A stretch of DNA of 53,213 nt from an uncultured Christensenella sp. GTDB taxonomy: Bacteria > Bacillota > Clostridia > Christensenellales > Borkfalkiaceae. Made by a program: the position numbers and the translations under genes. Positions 35,201-42,630 of the stretch are shown here, piece by piece (position 1 is the first letter of the stretch; the number at the start of each line of letters is the position of its first letter). The notes beneath the pieces were generated by a model that was not told where the DNA came from, made no database searches, and saw only the letters and a list, made by a program, of their open reading frames with translations. The stretch covers positions 1-53,213 of the forward strand of contig CAJUHT010000013.1 in NCBI GenBank assembly GCA_910586035.1, given 5' to 3'.

Positions 35201-35424
35201 AATATTGGGCTTGCAACGACTGCGAGGAGTATTTTGCCGACGCGGAAGGCAAGGTTGAAATAGAGGACAAAAGCTCGGTAGAGTTACCTGTGCTTACACC
35301 GCAAAAACCCGAAGCGCCCGCCAAAAAATCTTATCTGTGGCTACTGTGGCTGTTATTACCCGTGGCAATTTTGGCGGCAAGCGCAGCGTTCGGCATATAT
35401 CTCTATAAAAGGACGAAAAACTAA
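32224..35424 (+). CDS. Surface protein: DUF6273-like domain, beta-helix, Cys repeats, TM anchor
   Basis: A 1066-aa exported protein. ATG 32224 follows GAGGTG and opens a signal peptide (about 1-37). Residues about 50-360 resemble the DUF6273 domain, including TVRPALHLNL near its end. Residues about 370-640 are repeats of the right-handed beta-helix type (units such as FNMNGGKISGN, FIMNGGEISDN, FTMNNGSITDN). Residues about 680-1000 hold Cys-pair repeats (CSVCNN, CAVCNHEE, TCTEKGSKSRKCKLCG). The end is a TM segment (SYLWLLWLLLPVAILAASA) with a basic tail and no LPxTG sortase motif. Likely a cell-surface adhesin or ligand-binding protein; it may be controlled by the divergent two-component system. 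Confidence 0.82.
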   Translation: MLSRTKNTFICALVLLCAILFAALSASGYKQSGKTAYAISTNTQTIDFGSDGITFADAAAVNELIALLGGSSYDDLSANLTAPKTASEFADAKTVTLGGVAFNIMYVSKADYTANGTQAGDVIVTLWQADTEKGEDYDLQYNVWYAKKTDYDFPPTVYGSSLVRSALMDKNDAERKYVKTEGASELTAYNSSDENYNAQLEMRWAPFKDTDGAFNGYLATPANMAWQECQFSSDFSSSYCPNDAWDASKLSGGQWREGYNLSSKMTYSDWKNDKIWLPSMPETGDGKNALGLWETTTSQRTNSAFKYPWVRTGDFSSAYYVFCMDDMGRRNGNYCTASLTVRPALHLNLRTVFDKATKSYDVTIGATTTKYATIEEAWAAANEADTATVKMLGDAVISAPLKVDYTTITFDLNGHSLSGSDSLTSNVFHIPLGATLTLKDSDTSGTGKIISNKAKGVMVYGTFVMEGGIISGGTNGGVWLDNVLGSFNMNGGKISGNTLSSDYGAGVNIANGRFIMNGGEISDNTCAYSGGGVYLSGNSSTFTMNNGSITDNKANGANGGGGVYMDAGLNTFNMNGGSITGNSAQGVGGGLRMLGGTFNLKGKVNISGNTNNGVANNIYFDNSTYITVAGALEDGSTICINGCRRDGEYVIGNYDKTEQGAELTKFFRTDKENNCLTLLSSKYIRFGKHTATTSWSVDADKGTHYHLCQNKCEARFDEGEHTIEDDDKDCTTAEYCSVCNNIINEPATTHNLQYVAEADGKHRQVCQNDGCDHATEPENCTFGVWSGNEEGHIRRCNYNCGNVQNEAHIAGEPKRQNEVAASCSQKGSYDEVLCCVACDYEISRTKKYIETTAHTYGEWETTLFPTCSAVGSKKHTCAVCNHEEAEEIAALKHDYETEFTVDKAATCTEKGSKSRKCKLCGDPLETVEVEALGHEFGEWKVTANATCTANGEEERVCGRDGGHKETRVIQKVKHKLTHVEANAATESKKGNKEYWACNDCEEYFADAEGKVEIEDKSSVELPVLTPQKPEAPAKKSYLWLLWLLLPVAILAASAAFGIYLYKRTKN

Positions 35425-35442
35425 AATATTCAGGCTAATTAT

Positions 35443-35480
35443 AAGCGCCCGCAACTTGCGTTGCGGGCGCTTGGCTTTTT
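35443..35480 (+). terminator. Intrinsic terminator after the surface protein gene
   Basis: A 13-bp perfect stem, AAGCGCCCGCAAC (35443-35455) with its complement at 35460-35472, a TTGC loop, then GGCTTTTT. It may also serve the converging GNAT gene. Confidence 0.9.
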
Positions 35481-35500
35481 ATAAGGTGTTAAATTTAGTA

Positions 35501-35953
35501 TCAGTTGGGAGTGGTTTTAATCATTTCATAGTTTTTCAATTTAACGTTCAGCCTTTCAACTTCCTGTTCTTTTATTACCTTGTATCCGCGCTTTTCAAAA
35601 AAAGGTTTTGCCGTTACCGACGCGTACGTCTTAATTAGGAAGAAGCCTTTTTCCAGCTCGTTACAAAGGGCGGTAGCAATTTTTTGCCTTTGAAAATCTT
35701 TATGTACGTAAAGAAAGTCCAAACAGCCCGATTTGTCTATGCTGGCAACCCCTGCAATTTCTCCGTCAATTTCCGCGATTAAAGCGTATTGTTTAAGTAA
35801 ATCCGCCCGTCGGTTTTGCAATTGCGCTTCGTCTTTCGCCCAGGCAAAAAGTTGCTCCGTTGTATAATCTTTTGCGTTGATTGCGTGTACAGTATCGTAA
35901 AACAATTGCGAAACGGCTTGGCAGTCCGCGTCGTTGTATTCCCTGATTTTCAT
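35501..35953 (-). CDS. GNAT-family N-acetyltransferase
   Basis: A 150-aa acetyltransferase. It begins MKIREYNDADCQAVSQLF, as is usual for GNAT proteins, has the beta4-beta5 region (GEIAGVASIDKSGCLDFLYV) and the acetyl-CoA pyrophosphate-binding region as FQRQKIATALCNELE, a slightly degenerate Q/RxxG/A loop. The end FFEKRGYKVIKEQEVERLN is also typical. The closest known pattern is YafP-like or small-molecule/protein acetyltransferases; the substrate is not readable. It starts at ATG 35953 with no SD and a -10 box 6 nt before it. Converges on the surface protein gene. Confidence 0.88.
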   Translation of the reverse strand: MKIREYNDADCQAVSQLFYDTVHAINAKDYTTEQLFAWAKDEAQLQNRRADLLKQYALIAEIDGEIAGVASIDKSGCLDFLYVHKDFQRQKIATALCNELEKGFFLIKTYASVTAKPFFEKRGYKVIKEQEVERLNVKLKNYEMIKTTPN

Positions 35954-35959
35954 ATGTGA

Positions 35960-35988
35960 ATTATAGCAAATAAAGCCGTTTTGCGCAA
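35960..35988 (-). promoter_or_regulatory. Promoter of the GNAT gene (leaderless)
   Basis: On the minus strand, TTGCGC (35983-35988), 17-nt spacer, TATAAT (35960-35965), then 6 nt to the ATG. Confidence 0.78.
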
Positions 35989-36058
35989 GTGTAGCCGCGC
36001 GCTCGTTTATTCAAGCACCCGCCACAGTGCCATTACCCTTTTTTACACTGTTGTATAG

Positions 36059-36087
36059 TTGAAAATAATGTTCGTTTGTGCTATAAT
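36059..36087 (+). promoter_or_regulatory. Promoter of the first YdeI-family gene
   Basis: TTGAAA (36059-36064), 17-nt spacer, TATAAT (36082-36087). The predicted leader is about 30 nt and carries GGCGGAGAG before the ATG. Confidence 0.78.
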
Positions 36088-36123
36088 GATTGTACGATAA
36101 ACAGTAATTTGGCGGAGAGAAAA

Positions 36124-36684
36124 ATGAACGATATATTGGTATTTTCGGAAAGAGCGGAATTCCGAAATTGGCTAACTGAAAATTGTCTTTCTACCGATGG
36201 CGTTTGGCTTTTGTTTGGTAAGCACGGCAATCCGAAAACGATTAAAGCAGACGAAGCATTGGAAGAAGCCCTTTGCTTTGGTTGGATTGACGGACAAATG
36301 CAAAGCATTGATAACAATACCTATAAAAAGTATTTTTCTATGCGCCGAGTGAACTGCAAGTGGTCGGAGAAAAACAAGACTTTGGTAAAAGTTCTCGAAG
36401 AACGGGGACTTATGACTGACTTCGGCAGAAAGAAAATCGAGGAAGCAAAACAAAACGGACAATGGTATGCCCCGAAACCTGCGGCGGTTACGGAAGAACA
36501 AATTGCCGCGCTTGCCGAAATTTTGAAAGCCTATGAGCCTGCTTATACAAATTTTTCGGCAATGTCATTATCGGTAAAGAAAACGTATGTAAAAGCATAT
36601 TTAGATGCCAAAACGGACACGGGGCGCGAAAAGAGAATTGCGTGGATGGTAGAACGGCTTAATAAAAATCTAAAACCGATGTAA
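36124..36684 (+). CDS. YdeI/OmpD-associated family protein (OmdA)
   Basis: A 186-aa cytosolic protein of the YdeI/OmdA family. Recognised by the N-terminal lectin-like core pattern: SERAEFRNWLTEN, then DGVWLLFGKHG, then EALEEALCFGWIDGQMQSID, and the RRVNCKWSEKN segment followed by a helical C-terminus ending in KRIAWMVERLNKN. Family members have been tied to stress or bacteriocin/antimicrobial peptide protection, but the biochemical role is not settled. ATG 36124 is chosen for the GGAGAG site 8 nt upstream. A second, broken member lies at 50873-51448. Single-gene unit with its own promoter. Confidence 0.88.
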   Translation: MNDILVFSERAEFRNWLTENCLSTDGVWLLFGKHGNPKTIKADEALEEALCFGWIDGQMQSIDNNTYKKYFSMRRVNCKWSEKNKTLVKVLEERGLMTDFGRKKIEEAKQNGQWYAPKPAAVTEEQIAALAEILKAYEPAYTNFSAMSLSVKKTYVKAYLDAKTDTGREKRIAWMVERLNKNLKPM

Positions 36685-36749
36685 GATAAATTTCAATTTA
36701 TCGTAGAATAGTCGAACTACTTTTACAGTATGTTTGGCTTTTTTATACA

Positions 36750-36796
36750 AAGAAAAACGCAACCTTACCCGACAGTATTCGAATAAGGTTGCGTTT
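36750..36796 (-). terminator. Terminator of tRNA-Arg
   Basis: A 13-bp perfect stem, 36755-36767 with 36784-36796, with a 16-nt loop. On the minus strand it is followed by a T-rich run (TTTCTTTG). The stem begins at the encoded CCA of the tRNA. Confidence 0.8.
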
Positions 36797-36872
36797 GGTG
36801 CACCGTAAGGAATTCGAATCCCTAGCCTTTGGTTCCGTAGACCAACGCTCTATCCAGTTGAGCTAACGGTGC
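36796..36872 (-). tRNA. tRNA-Arg (anticodon ACG)
   Basis: A full cloverleaf reads on the minus strand: acceptor GCACCGT pairing with ACGGTGC, D arm TTAGCTCAACTGGATAGAGC, anticodon stem TTGGT/ACCAA with loop CTACGGA (anticodon ACG, read as ICG), T arm with GGATTCGAATTCC, and an encoded CCA. 77 nt. Decodes CGU, CGC and CGA. Confidence 0.95.
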
Positions 36873-36903
36873 ATAAAAATATTCGGTTGTAAACAGCTTT
36901 AAT

Positions 36904-36932
36904 ATTGTACTAAAAATATTTTTTATTGTCAA
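36904..36932 (-). promoter_or_regulatory. Promoter of tRNA-Arg
   Basis: On the minus strand, TTGACA (36927-36932), 17-nt spacer, TACAAT (36904-36909), about 30 nt before the tRNA 5' end. Confidence 0.8.
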
Positions 36933-36970
36933 ACACTTTTAAATCTTTTAATAAAATTAAAATAAAGTTT

Positions 36971-37004
36971 ACCGCCCCGTGGCTTGTGCCGCGGGGCGGT
37001 TTTT
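36971..37004. terminator. Hairpin terminator downstream of M60 peptidase gene
   Basis: ACCGCCCCG (36971-36979) pairs with CGGGGCGGT (36992-37000), extended by GGC/GCC around a TTGT loop. T5 follows on the plus strand and ACTTTATTTT-like sequence on the minus strand, so it can stop the minus-strand peptidase transcript. Confidence 0.75.
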
Positions 37005-37020
37005 ACGGTTAAGTATTAAG

Positions 37021-40000
37021 TTATTTAAAAATTACTACCGAATCTATATTGGCTTCGCCTAAACACTTTATAACAACCGTGTGTTCTTTGTCTTCAAACA
37101 GTTCCGATATAAAACTTGCGCCGTAATCGCCCGTTACCTCTTTTAACTGTAATGAAGTAACTTTCTTTCCGTCAATCGTTATTTCAAAATTTTTGCCGAA
37201 CGCTTTGGAGGAGAGGAGCCCAAGCCTTGTGCCGTTAAATTTAAACGCCATAGTAGCATTTGCCCCGCCAACGTAAACGTGTCCGAAAGTCGACTGCGTT
37301 TGTTTTATCTGCCAGTTGCCGCCATAGGTAAACGCGCCGTTATCGGGCGTAAGTTGTGTGCCGTTGGCTATTTCAAACACATTCCACATTTCAACTTCGC
37401 GGATAATGATGTAACCTCCTGTCGATTTTGTAATTTCAAATTTGTAATAACGCATTTCGGTTTCGTCGAAATCAATCGACAGCTTGTTTCCCGAATGCTG
37501 CAAGTCTGTATAATTACCGATAAGAGTGAAATTTTCTCCGTCTATGCTTGCGTAAAGGTTCATCGCGCTGGGGAATTGCGGGTCTGGTCTTCCGCCCTGA
37601 CTGTACAGAACAAAGCGGTTTGCCGTGCTTACTTCGCCAAGGTCGATAACAAACGTAAAAGGTCTTGCTTCGGAAGGGCTACCCGACGAATGAAGTTGCA
37701 TTTTATTGCCCGAATCCGTTACTCCGTCTAAAATAACCGCGAGATTATCCAAACCTGCACCCCAACTTGTATTAAGGCTCATATTGCTGGCGCCAACGAT
37801 GCGTTGTTCAGCAGTTCCCAGTTTGTGATTGTCCGTATAGTTATACTTATATACCCTATTATAGAAATAATCGCTTTCAAAACTGGAATTGTCGGGGAAT
37901 TCGTAATCTTTTCTATAAGCGTTCACATACGTCGCCGACGTGGGCGCAATAAGTTTTGATTCTGTTAACTCCGATACTTCTTCCGCGGTAGAAGCAACGT
38001 AATTGTTTCCTACCTTTTTATAGTATTGTGTTTCCTCGCTGTCTTTATCCTTTTTAGTATAAGCTACTTCGTTGCCCTGATAATCTCTGTAAATTGTTTT
38101 GGTGTATGCGTAACCTTCTTCGTCGGGACTTTCAACTACCGAGTTATCCGCCTTATGGTAAGTTTCCTCCATAGTAAACATTGTTTGCGTCCATTGCTTC
38201 ATACCGAGACCTATGTAGGAAATCATAGGAGAAGACTGAACAATCATAACTTCTTTTACATACAGCCAGTTGAATATTTCTTTCTTTGAGTTAGGTGTAA
38301 GCTTATAGGTATATTCCTTAGGCTCCGCCCCTTCGCAGTATACTGTAACGGTTACATTGCCTTCGTTGAAATGTACGTCGAAATATGTGTTGGCGTTTGT
38401 CGTATAAAAGCCTGACCCGCTTCCGTTTGTTACTTTTGCGCCAATTTTGTATTCCTGTCCGTCCAATGAGAAGTAGACCGCGCAATTTACTCTTCCGCGC
38501 AAATAAATGCGGTATTTGCCGTCGCTTTCAAAATACAGTTTTCCGTCGATTACGTCAACCTTGTTTTTAGAAGCAAAATGATGCTCGGGCGAAGTGGGGT
38601 GGTCTTTGTGGCTTTGCTCGTTGTCGGGATAAGCCCATATATCGGTATTGGCGTTCTGCACGGGGTTGGAGTGGTCGTATTCCTTTTTATCCGTGTAGCC
38701 GGTAAATTTGCTGTCAAACGCCGTTTGCGCATCGGTATATGCAGTTTCTTCCGTATAGGTGTAAGTCGTTCTTTCAAGCGTCATTTTGTTGGTTTCGTGC
38801 GATTGTTCAAACTCTAATACCAAATCAACGTCGTCAACCTTAAAAGCACCGCTTTTTTCTACTATTTCAAGAGTTACGATAATCTGTCCCGAAAGCTTGT
38901 TTGTATCGGGCTTAAATTTTAAATTGTAATTGTCTACAACTTCAATCGTGCCGTGTTCGGGTTTAGTAACGCTCTTAATTCTGTATTTAAAGTTATCGGG
39001 TATTACAATACTTCCGCTTGCGTACTGTCCGTTAGGCGCAGTATACTCGCTCAGGTCTATGTTGAAATCTGTCCCGTAAGGAATAACATAGGGTTGCATA
39101 GTCTGGAAGTACTTTTTCTCGCCGTCGTACAAATAGCTTCTTCCGGTTTGATACACGCAGGAAACGGGTACGAACATAGAGGTGTACTCGGGATTGTGCC
39201 ATTTATTGGCAACTTCCGAGTTAAGTCCCTTTAATACGTCTTTAAAGTAGTAAGACATATTGTTGTGGGTTACAGCTTCCCAAGCCCTGAAATAACCTGC
39301 ATACGACTGACCGTAGCCGCCCTTTTGCTGTGTATATTTTGCCTGTATGTAATTGTTTGCGCCAAAATTATGAAGAAGTACGGAGTATAGCGTAAGTCCC
39401 CGGTCGCCGTTAGAGGGATGACCGCCGCGTCGTAAACTTAGTATATCGTTTAAAGCCCAGGTTGCGCTTGTGTAGTTATTCCAGCCGCCCAAACCCTGTC
39501 CGCCGAAGCTTCCTATGCCGCGCTTTGCCGATATTTTTGTAAACAACGCGTAAGAAACAAGCGTCATACCGTTATTTGTAACTTCGCCGCCGTTACCTAC
39601 TCCGTAGCCCTGGAAGTTGTGGTGATACTCGTGGAAGTTACCCCAGCCGCCCGAACTTACTATTGTGTTGTAGTTGAGGGAGTTGCTCATCCAGCCTGTG
39701 GGGCAGTTTACCGAACTTCTGCCGGGGAATGCAACCGCCGCGCCCGCCGCAACGAAGGGGTCGTAAAGGAACACTATTCCCTGATTGCTACCCGTTGTGG
39801 TTACGCTTGAAACTTTTTCCCATAAAACAGCCGCTTTATAAATATCGTCGTAAGAGAAGTTTTGCGCGTACATTTTAGGACCTGAGTGAAGTACGCCGTA
39901 GTTCCAAACTTCCAAATCAAAGTAGGGGGTGGTGGACTGTTTATTTTCTTCGTATTCTTCTTTGGTTGTGTATCCCAAAATAAAGTGAGAATATCTTACG

Positions 40001-41742
40001 CCGCCGGAAATTGTTGCCGTAAACGTTGCGTTTGTATTACGTATATATAAAGGACCGCCAATAAACGAACCAACGTAGGCAGTGTAAACGCCGTCTTTTA
40101 ACGTGGCTGTACTTTTGTTTACAACCATTGTGTTTAAAATGTTGGGAAGGCGTTGCATCTGTCCTTTGGCAACCCAAATATTATTGGACTGACCGTTGTA
40201 CAGCGCCTGACCGATATGTATTGTGATTCCGCCGGTGGCGTTCATATCGGCTTCGCTCATTTCAATTTTAATTACTTCGCCTGCCGGCGCGTATACGCCC
40301 GTAACAGAATAGCTACCGTAACCGCGGGGGCGTATGGTTACTTGCTTAACAATGCCGGGCTCGTCGTCTGCAATGTCGGGGTTAGCTGCGTTGATGCCGC
40401 CGAAATACATTCCGTCCGCAGAGGAGTGCTTATAAAGCTGCCTGGGCGAATCGTCGAAATTTTTTGCCTGTATGGTTTCGCCGTTATTGACAAAGTACAG
40501 ATAACCGTCTTTGTCCATCATATTATATGTACCTTTACCGTTATTGCCGTTGCCGGAATTGTTGCGCGTTCCGTAAGCGGCAAGGTAATCCGATTCGTTT
40601 ATAAGCGCCGCTCTCGCTGCATCGCTTTTTAAAACGCTACTCATAGTATAGCCGTATTTGGGGTATCTTACAGAGCCTTCGGGAATGTCTATTCCAAGGG
40701 GGAAATTGTCGCGCTCGTCCATCGTTTCGGAAACCGGTTTAACTCTGGGTATAGTGTCTAAAACTTTACCCGAAAAACCTACCGCCGATGTGGAAGAATA
40801 TTCAAAATCGTATTCATCGCCGACGTCAACGTTCTTTACGGGCGCAACCAAAGGTCTGCTCGACGCGCTTTCGGCAATTATTGGATTGTCGTTTGATACT
40901 TTGTCGGCGGGCAAAATGGAGGGCGCGCCGTTGTTGCTGAATCCGGGCTCTTTGTTGCACGATTTAGTGCCCACAACAATGCCTATAATAAGCGCAAGTA
41001 TCAAAACAAACGCAACCGCCGCCATAATAATAAAACGTATTTTTTTGTTTTTAACTGCGGCGGCAGTTTCGCCGTTACTGCCCGATGATTTAACAGGTTT
41101 TTGTTGCTTTTCGGGTTTTTCCGTCTTTGCCATAGCGGCAGGCTTCACCTTTTTGGCTGTTGACGCGCCTTTGGGCGCGTCAACAGCTGCCGCAGCTACG
41201 GGTTTATTTACTTGTGCCGCAGAATTTTCCTCGGGCTTTGTTGCCGCTGTTTTCGTTGCAGGTTTAGCCGCAGGAGCGGTTTTCGCCGCGGGCTTAACCG
41301 TTTCTTCGGGTTTTGCCGCCGTCTGCTTAGCCGCCGCGCTTGTAGCGTTACCCGAAGTTTTGGGCGCGCTTGTTGTTTTAGAAGTAGCGGGCGCGGCTTT
41401 TTTAGTTTCCGCTTTTTTGGGTTCCTCCGCGGGCTTGGTAGCCGCGGGCTTCGCCGTAGCGGCAGGTTTAGCCGCAGGCTTGGTCGTTGAAGCGGTAGGC
41501 TTCGCCGTAGACGCAGGTTTAGCAGTGGCGGCGGGTTTAGCGGCAGGCTTTGCAGTAGAGGTGCTTGTCGCTTTCGTCTGCGCCGCAGTTTTAGCCGCAG
41601 GCTTAGTCGTTGTGGCGGCAGGCTTCGCCGTTGCCGCAGGTTTTACGGTAGCGGCAGGTTTCGCCGCACCTTTGGGTGCGGCAGCCGACGGCGCGCCGTC
41701 GGGCTTTACCGTCTTTTTGGGTTTGGAATCTTTTTCTGCCAT
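37021..41742 (-). CDS. Membrane-anchored M60-family (enhancin-like) peptidase
   Basis: A 1573-aa protein. Residues 1-230 are a Lys/Ala/Pro/Thr-rich low-complexity tail (KPAATAKPAAT-type units). A TM segment follows (RFIIMAAVAFVLILALIIGI, about 233-258). The large C-terminal part is outside. The peptidase core has NFHEYHHNFQGYGVGNGGEV (near 700), the HEXXH plus downstream Glu of the M60 gluzincins, which cut glycoproteins such as mucins. Bacterial Ig-like and beta-sandwich regions follow. Near residue 1320-1460 is an F5/8 type C (discoidin)-like carbohydrate-binding domain (FVIDLGEVSTANRFVLYSQG, YYKFEITKSTGGYIIIREVE), and a last beta-sandwich of about 100 residues. ATG 41742 follows AAGGAGATTTTT. 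Confidence 0.87.
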   Translation of the reverse strand: MAEKDSKPKKTVKPDGAPSAAAPKGAAKPAATVKPAATAKPAATTTKPAAKTAAQTKATSTSTAKPAAKPAATAKPASTAKPTASTTKPAAKPAATAKPAATKPAEEPKKAETKKAAPATSKTTSAPKTSGNATSAAAKQTAAKPEETVKPAAKTAPAAKPATKTAATKPEENSAAQVNKPVAAAAVDAPKGASTAKKVKPAAMAKTEKPEKQQKPVKSSGSNGETAAAVKNKKIRFIIMAAVAFVLILALIIGIVVGTKSCNKEPGFSNNGAPSILPADKVSNDNPIIAESASSRPLVAPVKNVDVGDEYDFEYSSTSAVGFSGKVLDTIPRVKPVSETMDERDNFPLGIDIPEGSVRYPKYGYTMSSVLKSDAARAALINESDYLAAYGTRNNSGNGNNGKGTYNMMDKDGYLYFVNNGETIQAKNFDDSPRQLYKHSSADGMYFGGINAANPDIADDEPGIVKQVTIRPRGYGSYSVTGVYAPAGEVIKIEMSEADMNATGGITIHIGQALYNGQSNNIWVAKGQMQRLPNILNTMVVNKSTATLKDGVYTAYVGSFIGGPLYIRNTNATFTATISGGVRYSHFILGYTTKEEYEENKQSTTPYFDLEVWNYGVLHSGPKMYAQNFSYDDIYKAAVLWEKVSSVTTTGSNQGIVFLYDPFVAAGAAVAFPGRSSVNCPTGWMSNSLNYNTIVSSGGWGNFHEYHHNFQGYGVGNGGEVTNNGMTLVSYALFTKISAKRGIGSFGGQGLGGWNNYTSATWALNDILSLRRGGHPSNGDRGLTLYSVLLHNFGANNYIQAKYTQQKGGYGQSYAGYFRAWEAVTHNNMSYYFKDVLKGLNSEVANKWHNPEYTSMFVPVSCVYQTGRSYLYDGEKKYFQTMQPYVIPYGTDFNIDLSEYTAPNGQYASGSIVIPDNFKYRIKSVTKPEHGTIEVVDNYNLKFKPDTNKLSGQIIVTLEIVEKSGAFKVDDVDLVLEFEQSHETNKMTLERTTYTYTEETAYTDAQTAFDSKFTGYTDKKEYDHSNPVQNANTDIWAYPDNEQSHKDHPTSPEHHFASKNKVDVIDGKLYFESDGKYRIYLRGRVNCAVYFSLDGQEYKIGAKVTNGSGSGFYTTNANTYFDVHFNEGNVTVTVYCEGAEPKEYTYKLTPNSKKEIFNWLYVKEVMIVQSSPMISYIGLGMKQWTQTMFTMEETYHKADNSVVESPDEEGYAYTKTIYRDYQGNEVAYTKKDKDSEETQYYKKVGNNYVASTAEEVSELTESKLIAPTSATYVNAYRKDYEFPDNSSFESDYFYNRVYKYNYTDNHKLGTAEQRIVGASNMSLNTSWGAGLDNLAVILDGVTDSGNKMQLHSSGSPSEARPFTFVIDLGEVSTANRFVLYSQGGRPDPQFPSAMNLYASIDGENFTLIGNYTDLQHSGNKLSIDFDETEMRYYKFEITKSTGGYIIIREVEMWNVFEIANGTQLTPDNGAFTYGGNWQIKQTQSTFGHVYVGGANATMAFKFNGTRLGLLSSKAFGKNFEITIDGKKVTSLQLKEVTGDYGASFISELFEDKEHTVVIKCLGEANIDSVVIFK
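41120..41690 (-). repeat. Low-complexity Lys-Pro-Ala-Ala-Thr repeat tract
   Basis: Degenerate tandem units coding for AKPAAT-like peptides in the N-terminal tail of the M60 peptidase. On the plus strand the repeated phrase is of the form GGCAGGCTTCGCCGTAGC. Such tracts are prone to length change. Confidence 0.75.
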
Positions 41743-41843
41743 AAAAATCTCCTTGGATTGTTTTTGGTTTGTAGATTGTTGTTTTCGTTTTCCCCGTTAT
41801 CTTAATATGTATATTATTACAATATTATATAATAATCAAGCAA

Positions 41844-41872
41844 ATTATAGCATTGACTTGTGCGCTTGTCAA
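41844..41872 (-). promoter_or_regulatory. Promoter of the M60 peptidase gene
   Basis: A perfect consensus on the minus strand: TTGACA (41867-41872), 17-nt spacer, TATAAT (41844-41849). The leader is about 95 nt, AT-rich, with no obvious structure. It shows the peptidase gene is transcribed apart from hpt. Confidence 0.85.
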
Positions 41873-41910
41873 CTTAAAGCCGCCAAGCCTGAAATTGACG
41901 GCGTGCGCGC

Positions 41911-42453
41911 TCAGCGGTAAATTTCGTCCTTTAAAACGCCTATGCAGGGTAGATTTCTGTACTTTTGCGCATAGTCCAAGCCGTACCCGACGATAAACTC
42001 GTCGCCCACGGTAAAGCAACGGTAGTCGGCGTTTACGTCCGTTTCCCTGCGCGACGGCTTGTCGGCGAGGACTACGCAGGCAACCGATTTGGCTCCGCGC
42101 GAGAACAACAGCCGTTTAAGCCCCGCAAGGGTGCGCCCCGTGTCCACTATGTCCTCTATAATAATTACGTCCCTGCCGTCTACGCTCGCGGCGAGGTCGG
42201 ATACGATTTTTATTTTCCCCGAACTTACCGTGCCGTTGCCGTAGGAGGAAATGGTCATAAAGTCAAGCTGAACGGGCGTGCGCATTGCCCGCACAAGGTC
42301 GCAAAAGAAAAATACGCTGCCTTTAAGCACGCAAACGGCAAGCGGCATAGACTGCGCGGCGGAGTATTTTTTATCCAGCCAATCAGCCGCGCCTTTTACC
42401 TTCTCGGTTATTTCCTCGGCGGTAAAAAGTATTTTTTCCAAGTCGTTATACAT
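41911..42453 (-). CDS. hpt: Hypoxanthine phosphoribosyltransferase
   Basis: Purine salvage in the cytosol: hypoxanthine or guanine plus PRPP gives IMP or GMP and pyrophosphate. The 180-aa length is typical. The PRPP-binding motif is IIIEDIVDTGRTL (about residues 95-107); KGSVFFFCDLVRAM near residue 45 is the beta2-helix region; and the end has VGYGLDYAQKYRNLPCIGVL, the purine-binding hood with the DYAQKYRN pattern seen in bacterial HPRTs. ATG 42453 follows GGAGAATAAAA. It has its own promoter at 42516-42544. Confidence 0.95.
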   Translation of the reverse strand: MYNDLEKILFTAEEITEKVKGAADWLDKKYSAAQSMPLAVCVLKGSVFFFCDLVRAMRTPVQLDFMTISSYGNGTVSSGKIKIVSDLAASVDGRDVIIIEDIVDTGRTLAGLKRLLFSRGAKSVACVVLADKPSRRETDVNADYRCFTVGDEFIVGYGLDYAQKYRNLPCIGVLKDEIYR

Positions 42454-42515
42454 TTTTATTCTCCTGCATTTTAATGCGTGCGCATATGCTTAAAAGAGCA
42501 CAGCTCCGCAAAAGA

Positions 42516-42544
42516 ATTATATCACATTTAATTTGTAAGCGCAA
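42516..42544 (-). promoter_or_regulatory. Promoter of hpt
   Basis: On the minus strand, TTGCGC (42539-42544), 17-nt spacer, TATAAT (42516-42521) with extended TGTGA. Confidence 0.8.
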
Positions 42545-42585
42545 GTTTACGCGCCGTCAAACATAGGATGCGGGCGGTGCGTCTA

Positions 42586-42614
42586 TTGACAATTTACGGA
42601 AAGTAAAATATAAT
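42586..42614 (+). promoter_or_regulatory. Promoter of the flavin reductase family gene
   Basis: A perfect consensus: TTGACA (42586-42591), 17-nt spacer, TATAAT (42609-42614). GGAGG follows at 42621. Confidence 0.85.
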
Positions 42615-42630
42615 ATAAACGGAGGTGTGT

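Noticed and set aside
36685..36702. AT-rich hairpin GATAAATT/AATTTATC after the first YdeI gene as terminator
   Set aside because: The stem has only one G-C pair and no T-run; too weak to call.
40658..41920. 420-aa plus-strand ORF opposite the M60 gene
   Set aside because: It is the mirror of the KPAAT repeat tract; its composition (Ala/Gly/Val/Leu only) is an artefact of the repeats.
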